Shown here one piece after another: positions 8,254-16,185 of a stretch of 64,000 nucleotides of DNA (position 1 is its first letter; the number at the start of each line of letters is the position of its first letter). The notes under the pieces were generated by a model. That model was not told the origin of the DNA and did no database searches. It saw only the letters and a list, made by a program, of their open reading frames with translations. The stretch is from Parvibaculaceae bacterium Mf 1.05b.01 (GTDB taxonomy: Bacteria; Pseudomonadota; Alphaproteobacteria; Parvibaculales; Parvibaculaceae). Position numbers and translations under genes: made by a program. The DNA is taken from contig BAOK01000001.1 in assembly GCA_000509225.1 (NCBI GenBank), positions 2,588,914-2,652,913 of the forward strand, in the 5' to 3' direction.

Positions 8254-9016
8254 AGGAAAAACGGCCATCGTCTGCGCATCGTCGCGGGGCCTCGGCAAAG
8301 CCTGCGCCCTCTCGCTCGCCCGCGAAGGCGCAAATGTGGTGATCAATGGCAGAGCGGCCCCAGCTTTGGCGGAAGCCAAACCTGAGCTTGAGGCTGCCGG
8401 TCCCGGTACTGTGACCGCCATTGCAGGCGACCTCAATACCAAGGAGGGTCGGGCCAAGCTCATCGCCGCAGCGCCAGACGCCGATATTCTGGTCAACAAT
8501 AATGAAGGCCCGCCGCCCGGTGCGTTTGAGCAGTGGGAACTGGACGACTGGCAGGCCGCTTTGGACGCCAATCTGCTCGCACCGGTTTTCATGATCAAAT
8601 CGCTTATTGGCGGCATGAAGGAGCGCCGCTTTGGGCGGATCGTTAACATCACCTCAGCGATGGTGAAGTCACCCCACAGCGCCATGGGCCTGTCTACCGC
8701 GGCCCGGTCTGGTCTGACGGCCGTTTGCAAAGGCCTGTCAAAAGACGTGGCGCCGTTCAATGTCACGCTCAACAATATGCTGCCTGAACGGTTTGACACA
8801 GACCGGCAGGAACAGATGGCGCAGCTTGCCATGCAGTTCAAAGGCATAACGCGGGACGAAGCCCGCGCAGAGATGGCAGAGACCATTGCTGCAAAACGCC
8901 TGGGCGACCCGGCTGAGTTCGGTGACGCCTGCGCCTATCTGTGTAGTGCCCAGGCCGGCTTTATCTCCGGCCAAAATCTTCAACTCGACGGCGGGTCCTA
9001 CGCCGGCCTTATCTGA
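8237..9016 (+). CDS. Atypical short-chain dehydrogenase/reductase lacking the usual catalytic Tyr and Lys
   Basis: A 259 aa SDR-fold protein. The cofactor site is present but altered (CASSRGLGKA instead of TGxxxGIG, NNNEGPPPG instead of NNAG). The serine of the tetrad is visible (NITSAM). Where YxxSK is expected the sequence reads LSTAARSGLTAVCKG, so the catalytic Tyr-x-x-x-Lys pair is missing. The C terminus (GQNLQLDGGSYAGLI) is classic SDR. From memory, an SDR-like subgroup annotated near 3-oxoacyl-ACP reductases has these same deviations, so this is a family trait and not a local mutation. The ATG at 8237 has AAGGAAC upstream and overlaps the monooxygenase end. It is probably cotranscribed and coupled. 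Confidence 0.85.
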   Translation: MDLGLKGKTAIVCASSRGLGKACALSLAREGANVVINGRAAPALAEAKPELEAAGPGTVTAIAGDLNTKEGRAKLIAAAPDADILVNNNEGPPPGAFEQWELDDWQAALDANLLAPVFMIKSLIGGMKERRFGRIVNITSAMVKSPHSAMGLSTAARSGLTAVCKGLSKDVAPFNVTLNNMLPERFDTDRQEQMAQLAMQFKGITRDEARAEMAETIAAKRLGDPAEFGDACAYLCSAQAGFISGQNLQLDGGSYAGLI

Positions 9017-9039
9017 ATAATGCTTGAGAGGAATACACC

Positions 9040-9477
9040 ATGGAACCGACCTTCGTTGCCCGCATCATCTTCTCCCTGATCGCCATCGCCATCAGCATTG
9101 GACCGATGGTTGCTGACTTCAACAAGACTCACGCAACCAACCCCCTATGGACGCCCCATGCCCGCTTCCACGTGGTCTGGCAGGTCCTGACCCAGGCAGG
9201 TGTTTCTATGATCATTCTGACGCTGCTCTGGCTACCAGCAGCCGACCAGATAACCCACACCTGGATTGCTGTTTGCCTGCTATATGTCTGGTTTATCGCC
9301 TTCTACGCGACACTTGCATCCATGAGCCTGTTCGAAGGATCGCTGAAAGATGTCAATGGGATCAAGCCGTGGCACTGGAAGCTCTTTGGCAAAACATATC
9401 TGGTGGACACCAATCTGGGTGGCGGTACCATCCTGTTCATCATCAGTGGGGTGGGTGTTTACCTGCTCACAGCCTAA
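9040..9477 (+). CDS. Small four-helix membrane protein, DUF6640-like
   Basis: 145 aa with about four hydrophobic segments: residues 5-24, 52-72, 77-97 and 123-143. The conserved-looking TNPLWTPHARFHVVWQ segment between the first two recalls the DUF6640 family, a recognition made from memory and only moderately sure. The function is unknown. The gene is the third in the monooxygenase/SDR operon, 23 bases after the SDR stop, with GAGAGGAA ahead of the ATG. Its place suggests a membrane role linked to that pathway, but nothing in the sequence shows a catalytic site or transport path. Confidence 0.75.
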   Translation: MEPTFVARIIFSLIAIAISIGPMVADFNKTHATNPLWTPHARFHVVWQVLTQAGVSMIILTLLWLPAADQITHTWIAVCLLYVWFIAFYATLASMSLFEGSLKDVNGIKPWHWKLFGKTYLVDTNLGGGTILFIISGVGVYLLTA

Positions 9478-9510
9478 GGCGCGCAAAGCCCGAACAGAGG
9501 AATCCTCAAG

Positions 9511-10653
9511 ATGAAGTTTTTCCCTTCGCCCGTTCTCGCTGGCGTCGCTGCAGCGATCTTCGCCGCTCACCTTTCACTGACAGGTGTAGCATCCGCGTCG
9601 ACATCGACCATTGAAATCGCTGACCCGAGCGAGGCTCTCACCCTTGCGCGGGTCTCGGTGAATGGCAGCCCCCAGCTGATGTCGGTGAGTTCCTACGTCG
9701 ACGGAGATGTTTCTGGGGTTGTGCTCACCGGCGCACCTGACGATCCCATCACGGCCTTTCAGGCCTTGGGATTTGAAGGTCTCGACACGCTGATCTCGGA
9801 ATCCGGTACGCAGTTAGAGACTTCGGCATCGGATCTTCTCATCCCCGTGTCGCTTACCGACCGCCATATTGCTGCAGGGACGAACTTTCCAGAGCACGCA
9901 GAAGAAGCAACCGTGGAGGATGGTCCGTTCCTCTTCACCAAAGCGGTGCAGCCAACGAAAGCCGGTGAGCTGCCCTATTCAGAAAATTGGCTGTTAGACT
10001 TTGAGGTGGAGCTCTGTTTTGTGGGCTTTGACGTGATTGACTTGAACAATCCGCCAGAGCATGTCGGCCTCTTTCTCTGTAACGATTTTACGGATCGGGC
10101 AGCACTTCTGCGTCACCTCGATCCGTTTGATCCGGCATCTGGCAAAGGCTTCACAACGGGCAAGAGCGCACCCGGCTTCATGCCGATCGGCGATCTGTTT
10201 GTCATCCCCCGCGACCGAAAGAGTTTCGTTCCAGACATAGAGTTGACGCTTTCTGTCGATGGCAAAGAGCGGCAACGGGCTTTCCAGCGTCAGGCGGTCT
10301 GGAACTTTGAGGAGATGCTCGGTCAGATCGATCAGCGTCGCGACATGGTCTGGGACTATCGAGGTACGCCGATCATGCTGCCCCTCGACAATGGGACCAT
10401 CCCGCTTCGCACCGCCCTGCTTGGCGGCACACCAAGCGGCACCATCTTCCAGGGCGACATCGGTCTCTCTGTCTATCTTCGCGCCGCCTTCAGTTGGCTT
10501 TTCGGTGGCTGGGATCGCTCGATTGTTCAATGGGTCATTGAAACCGTCATTGAAGATGCAAAAGCAAGCGGAGACTTTCTTAAGCCCGGCAATCAGGTCG
10601 TACTCCACGCTGACAAGCTTGGCACCGTGGAGACGTTGATCGTCGCTCCTTAG
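9511..10653 (+). CDS. Secreted protein of unknown function
   Basis: 380 aa, beginning with a signal peptide (KFFPSPVLAGVAAAIFAAHL, probable cleavage after VASA). The mature part is soluble, mixed alpha/beta by appearance, with only two cysteines (in ELCFVG and LFLCND, spaced about 20 residues) that could form a disulfide. I recognise no catalytic motif. It is 33 bases downstream of the DUF6640-like gene with AGAGGAA ahead of the ATG and ends the operon. It stops 6 bases from the end of the convergent DUF4345 gene. It might bind the substrate of the upstream enzymes in the periplasm, which is a guess from position. Confidence 0.75.
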   Translation: MKFFPSPVLAGVAAAIFAAHLSLTGVASASTSTIEIADPSEALTLARVSVNGSPQLMSVSSYVDGDVSGVVLTGAPDDPITAFQALGFEGLDTLISESGTQLETSASDLLIPVSLTDRHIAAGTNFPEHAEEATVEDGPFLFTKAVQPTKAGELPYSENWLLDFEVELCFVGFDVIDLNNPPEHVGLFLCNDFTDRAALLRHLDPFDPASGKGFTTGKSAPGFMPIGDLFVIPRDRKSFVPDIELTLSVDGKERQRAFQRQAVWNFEEMLGQIDQRRDMVWDYRGTPIMLPLDNGTIPLRTALLGGTPSGTIFQGDIGLSVYLRAAFSWLFGGWDRSIVQWVIETVIEDAKASGDFLKPGNQVVLHADKLGTVETLIVAP

Positions 10654-10659
10654 TCACTG

Positions 10660-11088
10660 TCAGTCGAGATGTGTGGCATCCAGGCGGCGGTGCCACACAT
10701 AGAGGATCGGCATACCGATCAATTCGGCGGCAAGCGAGCCAATAATGTCTGGTCCAAACGCTATTTCCGGATTGTCTGAGAGCAATCGCATCACGCCGCC
10801 GCAAAAGATCAAGGCAAAGGCAAGCCGGAGCACTTGCGCGTACCGCGGCGGGCTCCATGCACCTGCCCATAGTGCGAGACCGACGCCCAACCAAACGCCG
10901 CCCAAGAATTTTACATGGTTGTCCTGAACTGCGTATGCGTGCGCATTTGTGATCGCCACAAAATCGTTTGAGCCCAACCAGCCGCGTGTCGTGATGCCGC
11001 CAAGGCCAATGTCGAGCCCCAGTACCATAATGAATGCTCCAGCCATAAAGAGGACGGCTCTGAAGATGGTCGGTGATGCCTCATGCAT
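10660..11088 (-). CDS. DUF4345 family membrane protein
   Basis: 142 aa with four predicted transmembrane helices (around residues 10-30, 60-80, 85-105 and 110-130). The pattern of a short polar loop after helix 1 (ITNAHAYAVQDNHVKFLGGVWLG) matches DUF4345 proteins as I remember them. No function is established for the family. It is divergent from a TetR gene, with a perfect palindrome between them, so it is probably the target of that regulator. Confidence 0.75.
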   Translation of the reverse strand: MHEASPTIFRAVLFMAGAFIMVLGLDIGLGGITTRGWLGSNDFVAITNAHAYAVQDNHVKFLGGVWLGVGLALWAGAWSPPRYAQVLRLAFALIFCGGVMRLLSDNPEIAFGPDIIGSLAAELIGMPILYVWHRRLDATHLD

Positions 11089-11117
11089 GCCGTTTTCCTT
11101 GATTATTTTCTACCACG

Positions 11118-11134
11118 CGTTATATTTAATAACG
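11118..11134. promoter_or_regulatory. Candidate TetR operator between DUF4345 and TetR genes
   Basis: CGTTAT at 11118-11123 and ATAACG at 11129-11134 form a perfect inverted repeat around a 5-base AT centre. The 71-base gap holds both divergent promoters, so a bound TetR dimer would silence both genes. Assigned from symmetry and position. Confidence 0.55.
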
Positions 11135-11159
11135 ACGCTCGGCCAATCAAGGACCCTCC

Positions 11160-11765
11160 ATGAATGAAATGAAGCGCCGTGGACGACCGCCCAGGGCTGA
11201 GGCAGATATTGAATACGAGCGAGGCCGGGTCGGTACCATTGCAGGCACCCTTTTTCAAAGCGAGGGCGTAGAAGCGATCTCCATGCGCCGTCTTGCGAAA
11301 GAAGCCGGGGTCACGCCGAAAACCCTCTACGCCTATTTCGCTGACAAGCGGGACATCCTTCAACACATCTGGGCGACATTTTTTGTGGAGCTATTCGATC
11401 AGATTGACCAGATCGCGACGTCCAAAAAAGCCCCCAAGGCACGCCTGCGCGCGGCCTGTCTCCACTATCTCGCCTATTGGATAGACCAGCCGGACCGGTA
11501 CCGCATGGTCTTCATGTCGGACGGGGTCTCCCAAACAGACGTCTCAGTTTTTCTGGACGCGAGCCCGATTGTCGCCAGGTACGACGTTTTTGGGAAATTG
11601 CTGGGTGATGCCACAGGTTCAGGCAAATCCTCAGCCGCCAGGCTGAATGCTCTCATATGCGCCCTCAACGGCATTGCCCACAACAAAATCACGACCAGCA
11701 ATTATGATTGGGGAAAGTCCGAGGCACTGCTCGACACTCTGCTTCCTGGCATTATCGGATCTTAA
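11160..11765 (+). CDS. TetR/AcrR family transcriptional regulator
   Basis: 201 aa. A basic N-terminal arm (MKRRGRPPRAEAD) precedes the TetR helix-turn-helix at about residues 25-70 (SMRRLAKEAGVTPKTLYAYFADK). The C-terminal domain resembles the WHG-type TetR ligand domain (LRAACLHYLAYWIDQPDRYRMVF). AAGGA lies upstream of the ATG. It is divergent from the DUF4345 gene and likely controls it. Its stop overlaps the stop of the convergent TerB-like gene by 4 bases. Confidence 0.92.
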   Translation: MNEMKRRGRPPRAEADIEYERGRVGTIAGTLFQSEGVEAISMRRLAKEAGVTPKTLYAYFADKRDILQHIWATFFVELFDQIDQIATSKKAPKARLRAACLHYLAYWIDQPDRYRMVFMSDGVSQTDVSVFLDASPIVARYDVFGKLLGDATGSGKSSAARLNALICALNGIAHNKITTSNYDWGKSEALLDTLLPGIIGS

Positions 11766-12232
11766 GAGGCGTTCAGGCGCGCTGTGACCCGCAACAAGGA
11801 TTTGATGCGCTCATGTTCCGGCAGATCAATGGCCTGGCCAATACGTAGAAGCAAATCTGCTTCAAGATCGTGCAGTTCACCATCTGCCAGCGCGACTTCC
11901 CACAGGTAGGTCATGAGCTCGCCGCGTTCGGCAACATCAAAGTTTTCCTTGATCGTCTTTGTGAAAATCCAATTCGCGTAAGCCTCTTCATGCCGCTCTT
12001 CTGCCACTGAGAGCAGTTCTTCGATCTGGTCAGGCTGCAATTCTAGACGGTTGCGGATGATGTCGATGATGTGGTTACGCTCGCTGTCATCGAAGTCCGT
12101 GTCGAGATGGGCGAGTTCCACCATGAGCGTTGCCGCCGCAACGACGGTGCGGTCAAATTCCTGATGCGCCGATTGCTCCTTCTTTCCTGCACCCATTGCC
12201 TTCAGTGCGGCTTTCTTAAATCCTTTGAGCAT
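11762..12232 (-). CDS. TerB-family protein
   Basis: 156 aa, all-helical. Residues 30-150 contain two acidic Asp/Glu-rich helix pairs typical of TerB-like (tellurite resistance B) folds: AHLDTDFDDSERNHI and the second ALADGELHDLEADLL. Both recall the paired metal-binding-like segments of the family. The N terminus is basic and amphipathic (MLKGFKKAALKAMGAGKK) and might touch the membrane. It is a single gene with no other ter gene next to it, so a role in tellurite resistance cannot be claimed. Bacterial homologues of this stand-alone type are uncharacterised. Confidence 0.8.
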   Translation of the reverse strand: MLKGFKKAALKAMGAGKKEQSAHQEFDRTVVAAATLMVELAHLDTDFDDSERNHIIDIIRNRLELQPDQIEELLSVAEERHEEAYANWIFTKTIKENFDVAERGELMTYLWEVALADGELHDLEADLLLRIGQAIDLPEHERIKSLLRVTARLNAS

Positions 12233-12480
12233 GATCGGTCCCCCTTACCCGCTGGCCTGCGCCTCTGATTTCCTGCGGCCTTTGAGGTGCCGATTGTTCA
12301 CACATGACCGCCCAAACGCAATTGCCAATAGTCATTTAAATCTGTGTGCGTTCAGGTCGTGTTCTGGCCCTCTTCCTCTTGCTGGGCGCCCCGGTTGCTG
12401 TCATTCTCCCACCCACTGATCCGCCGTGGCAGGCGTAGGGGATGACCAGCTTTTGGGGAAGCTGACGGTGGGGGAAGCTG

Positions 12481-14832
12481 ATGGTTAAGGCGTTCGAAGA
12501 GTTCATTTTTCGGTTTCGGTTCGCGATATTGATCGTCATGGCGATCTTTACGATCGCGACCGGGTATTTTGCGACGGGCCTCAAACTGGAAGCGGGGTTC
12601 CTGAAACAGGTTCCAACTGAACATCCCTATCTTCAGACCTATTTTGAGTATCAGCAGGAAATGCCAGGCGCCAACCTGGTGCTTGTGGCCCTCAAGGCAA
12701 AGGAGGGCACCATATGGAACAAGGAAATTCTGCAGCGCCTGCACAAAATCACAGAAGAAATTTCCTACCTTCCTGGCGTCGACCGTTCGCGTCTCTATTC
12801 CCTTTGGTATCCGACCACCCGCGCGCTGACGATCGATGAATTCGGTTTTCAGATGGAAGACCTGATTCCCGGCACCATCACACCTGAACGGTTAACTGAC
12901 GAAGACATTGCAGGTATACGTGCGCGTACAATTGCCGGTGACTGGATTGGTGCGATTGTTTCGGAAGACGAAACATCAGTTCTTGTTGCCTTTGAAATAA
13001 AGGCGCCTGGCGGCGCATCTGGTGACATTGAGAGCGCGCAGTCGACTGCCCTTGATGTGGCGAGCCTGTTGGAAACCAAAATCAGAGCGCCCTTCAGCGA
13101 TGACGTAAGCGACGTCGCCATTATCGGGTTTCCCAAGTTTATCGGCGACATTGCCGAGGGCGCCATCATTGCAACGAGCTTCTTCTTGCTTGCCTTTGTG
13201 ATCACAGGCGTTGCTGTTTTTGCCTATGTCCGGTCGTTTATTCTAACCGCCCTTGCCATTGGCTGCTCGCTTGTCTCTGTCGTTTGGCAATTGGGTGTGC
13301 TCAATCTGATTGGCATGGGACTTGACCCGCTCGCCATCCTCGTCCCCTTCCTTGTCTACGCCATTGGGGTTAGCCATGGCATGCAGCAGGTCAATCTGAT
13401 CGCAACCCAGATTGCCAAAGGATCCGATGGTCTCAACGCCGCCCGCCAAACATTTCGACGGCTCTTGGTCCCTGGCTCCATGGCGCTCATCACGGACCTG
13501 GTAGGCTTTATCACGCTCTATCTGATCCCTGTGGGCGTTGTGCGCGACATCGCCATTATCGCAACCATAGGCGTTGGCCTTAAAATCATTTCCAACCTCA
13601 TCATGTTGCCTTTGCTTGCATCCTACTTTCGCAGGGATGAGAAGCAGGTACGGCTCTTCATTAAGGCCCGTGTTTTCCGCGAGCGGATCATGACCTGGAT
13701 TGCAGGCGTTGCGAAGCCCGGAACCGCACCTCTGATTGCCGGTGGTTTGGTTGTCGTGCTTGTCGGGTCTGCGATCGGGGCGCAATACAGGCACGTAGGC
13801 GACCTCACACCAGCTGCCTCTGAACTGCGACCCGATTCCAAATATAATCAGGACACGGCCTTCATCACGTCGAATTTCGATGTGGGAACGGATGTCCTCG
13901 TACTTGTCCTCGAGACACCTCAGGATGCCTGCATCAATCCAGGCTATATGAAATATCTGGACGCGATGACGAGGGATCTCTCGTCAATTGATGGGGTCCT
14001 GAAAGTCGATTCACTCGCATCCACCGCTCGCATTGCCTCCTCTATTTCGGCACTGGGCAATCTGAAATGGCGCAATCTGCCCGGGACAGAGCGGCAGCTT
14101 ATTTCCGCCACGGCGCAAGTTGATCCAGCCCTCGGGCTGCTAAACGATACCTGCACGATCCTGCCTCTCTTTATCTATACCGTGGACCACAAGGCAGAGA
14201 CGATTGATCGGCTGATTGATGAAATCACCGCTTATGCGGCGGCACACCCTCTTGACGGCGTGAATGCGCGGATTGGTCTTGGCGGCGTCAGTGTGATTGC
14301 CGCGACCAACCAAGTTGTGGAGGCGTCAGAAGCGCCCCTTCTGATTTATGTGTTCCTCACCATCATCATTCTGGTCCTGATCGCCTATGTGGACTGGCGG
14401 GCCATCATTTGCTGCTGCGTGCCGCTCCTGCTCGCGACCTCGCTGGGCTATGTCTTTATGGTGGTGTTTGGGATCGGCCTCAAGGTCACCACCCTCCCCG
14501 TGCTTGTACTTGCCACAGGCATTGGCGTTGACTATGCGTTCTACCTCTATAGCCAGATCCGCATTTTCCAGCGCGAAGGGTTTGCAATCGCCGACGCCTA
14601 TCATGGCGCTCTGTTGAGCACCGGCATGGCGGTCGTTTACGCGTCGATCATGCTGGCAGGTGGCGTCGGAACCTGGGTCTTCTCGCCCTTGCAGTTTCAA
14701 GCGGACATGGGCGCGCTGCTCGCCTTCATGTTCATTGCCAATATGATCTGCGCCATTGTCGGGTTGCCGGCGCTCGCGGCGCTCCTGGAGCGGATTGCAC
14801 CACCAAAACATCTTCGAACTGCAGGAGCTTAG
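12481..14832 (+). CDS. RND superfamily (MMPL-type) exporter
   Basis: 783 aa inner-membrane transporter with the two-fold layout of MMPL/HpnN-like RND proteins. There is one N-terminal helix (about 12-32), a periplasmic domain, and a block of helices at about 225-390 carrying the first sterol-sensing-like bundle. A helix at about 415-435, a second periplasmic domain and a final helix bundle at about 618-775 follow. It would use proton motive force to move a lipid or hydrophobic compound. Such exporters in hydrocarbon-degrading bacteria often have unknown cargo. GGGGGAAGCTG precedes the ATG. In the 248 bases upstream (12233-12480), a short tandem GGGGAAGCTGAcGG/GGGGAAGCTGAtGG duplicates the ribosome-binding region. 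Nothing else is evident there. Confidence 0.9.
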   Translation: MVKAFEEFIFRFRFAILIVMAIFTIATGYFATGLKLEAGFLKQVPTEHPYLQTYFEYQQEMPGANLVLVALKAKEGTIWNKEILQRLHKITEEISYLPGVDRSRLYSLWYPTTRALTIDEFGFQMEDLIPGTITPERLTDEDIAGIRARTIAGDWIGAIVSEDETSVLVAFEIKAPGGASGDIESAQSTALDVASLLETKIRAPFSDDVSDVAIIGFPKFIGDIAEGAIIATSFFLLAFVITGVAVFAYVRSFILTALAIGCSLVSVVWQLGVLNLIGMGLDPLAILVPFLVYAIGVSHGMQQVNLIATQIAKGSDGLNAARQTFRRLLVPGSMALITDLVGFITLYLIPVGVVRDIAIIATIGVGLKIISNLIMLPLLASYFRRDEKQVRLFIKARVFRERIMTWIAGVAKPGTAPLIAGGLVVVLVGSAIGAQYRHVGDLTPAASELRPDSKYNQDTAFITSNFDVGTDVLVLVLETPQDACINPGYMKYLDAMTRDLSSIDGVLKVDSLASTARIASSISALGNLKWRNLPGTERQLISATAQVDPALGLLNDTCTILPLFIYTVDHKAETIDRLIDEITAYAAAHPLDGVNARIGLGGVSVIAATNQVVEASEAPLLIYVFLTIIILVLIAYVDWRAIICCCVPLLLATSLGYVFMVVFGIGLKVTTLPVLVLATGIGVDYAFYLYSQIRIFQREGFAIADAYHGALLSTGMAVVYASIMLAGGVGTWVFSPLQFQADMGALLAFMFIANMICAIVGLPALAALLERIAPPKHLRTAGA

Positions 14833-14892
14833 TCTTCCCCCCTGCAGAAAAGCTGCTAGGGTTGCGGAGTTAAATTTCTCGGGGGGAGAATT

Positions 14893-16173
14893 ATGGTCGA
14901 TGCTACCGTTCAGGGACGGAGCCATGCCGGACGCCATCTGGCGCTTGGTCTGCTCGTCGTTGTTTATACGTTCAATTTTATTGACCGGCAAATATTGTCG
15001 ATCCTGATTGAGCCCATCAAACTAGAGCTCGGCCTCAATGACACTCAGATGGGACTTTTGACCGGGTTCGCCTTTGCTCTTTTTTACGCGACGCTTGGCA
15101 TCCCTATTGCCCGGTATGCTGACCGTGGCAATCGCCGGAATCTGATTGCGCTGGCGCTTGGCGTCTGGAGCTTCATGACAGCAATCTCTGGTCTTGCGCT
15201 CAATTTCTGGCACCTGCTTATCGCACGTATCGGCGTTGGTGTCGGCGAAGCAGGCTGCAGCCCACCTGCCCACTCTATGATCGCTGACTATTTCCCGGCA
15301 GAAAGCCGCGCCACAGCGCTTGGCATCTATTCGCTCGGTATTCCTGTTGGCATCATGTTCGGTCTTTTTGCGGGTGGCTGGATCAATGAATTTTTCGGCT
15401 GGCGGATGGCATTCTTTGTCGTCGGCATTCCAGGCATTCTCCTCGCGTTTCTGGTCCGGTTTGCCATCAAAGAACCTGAGCGGGGCATGGCCGAGGGGCG
15501 GGTCGCGTCTGGGGAACAGCCCTCCATCGGAGACACGCTTTCCTACCTCTGGAAAAAACAATCCTTTCGCCATCTGGCATTTGCAGCAGCGCTCACAGCC
15601 TTCGTTGGTTATGGGGTTGTCACCTGGGTACCGACCTTCCTCATCCGGTCCTTCGGTTTGGGAACTGGTGAGATCGGCACTTGGTTTGGGCTCATTCTGG
15701 GCATTCCAGGCGGCCTTGGGATTGCGCTTGGAGGATATTTTGCCGATAAGTTTGGGGCGAAAGACACGCGCTGGTACCTCTGGACGACAGCGGTCGCGCT
15801 GGTGATTTCCATACCCTTTAGCGTCTATGCCTATCTGGCCGGGACTGCGACCATTGCCTTTATCGCAATGATCATTCCGATCTTCCTGGGCAACTTCTAT
15901 CAGGCCACCACCTTCAGTCAGACCCAAGGCTTGGTTGAGCTGAAAATGCGCTCTGTTGCCGCGGGCATCCTGCTTTTCATCATCAACATTATTGGCCTTG
16001 GCCTCGGTCCGACGCTCGTGGGTGTGGTGACGGACTTACTTGAACCCACTTATGGCCAGGAAGCGCTTCGCTACAGCCTGGTCATCTTCACCTTTGTGAA
16101 TATCTGGGCAGCGTTCCACTATTACGTTGCTGGGAAACACTTGAAGAAAGACCTGGTTCTGTCTGGCAGCTAA
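14893..16173 (+). CDS. MFS transporter, Spinster-like
   Basis: 426 aa, 12 predicted membrane helices. The N-terminal segment FNFIDRQILSILIEPIKLEL and the MFS loop 2-3 motif IARYADRGNRRN match the Spinster (sphingosine-1-phosphate/lysophospholipid-like) branch. That branch is common in Alphaproteobacteria and often placed with lipid or aromatic degradation genes. GGGGGGAGAA precedes the ATG. It follows the RND exporter after 60 bases on the same strand and may be cotranscribed. The true substrate is unknown. Confidence 0.88.
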   Translation: MVDATVQGRSHAGRHLALGLLVVVYTFNFIDRQILSILIEPIKLELGLNDTQMGLLTGFAFALFYATLGIPIARYADRGNRRNLIALALGVWSFMTAISGLALNFWHLLIARIGVGVGEAGCSPPAHSMIADYFPAESRATALGIYSLGIPVGIMFGLFAGGWINEFFGWRMAFFVVGIPGILLAFLVRFAIKEPERGMAEGRVASGEQPSIGDTLSYLWKKQSFRHLAFAAALTAFVGYGVVTWVPTFLIRSFGLGTGEIGTWFGLILGIPGGLGIALGGYFADKFGAKDTRWYLWTTAVALVISIPFSVYAYLAGTATIAFIAMIIPIFLGNFYQATTFSQTQGLVELKMRSVAAGILLFIINIIGLGLGPTLVGVVTDLLEPTYGQEALRYSLVIFTFVNIWAAFHYYVAGKHLKKDLVLSGS

Positions 16174-16185
16174 GAGGCGCGCTTG

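Noticed and set aside
11762-12232. Tellurite resistance operon
   Set aside because: Only a stand-alone TerB-like gene is present. No terC, terD or terZ-like neighbours.
13243-13794. 183-codon antisense frame within the RND exporter
   Set aside because: No motif and fully covered by the exporter gene.
15022-15927. 301-codon frame antisense to the Spinster-type transporter
   Set aside because: Composition rich in Arg, Pro and Asp, as expected of a reverse shadow of membrane-protein code; no family motif.
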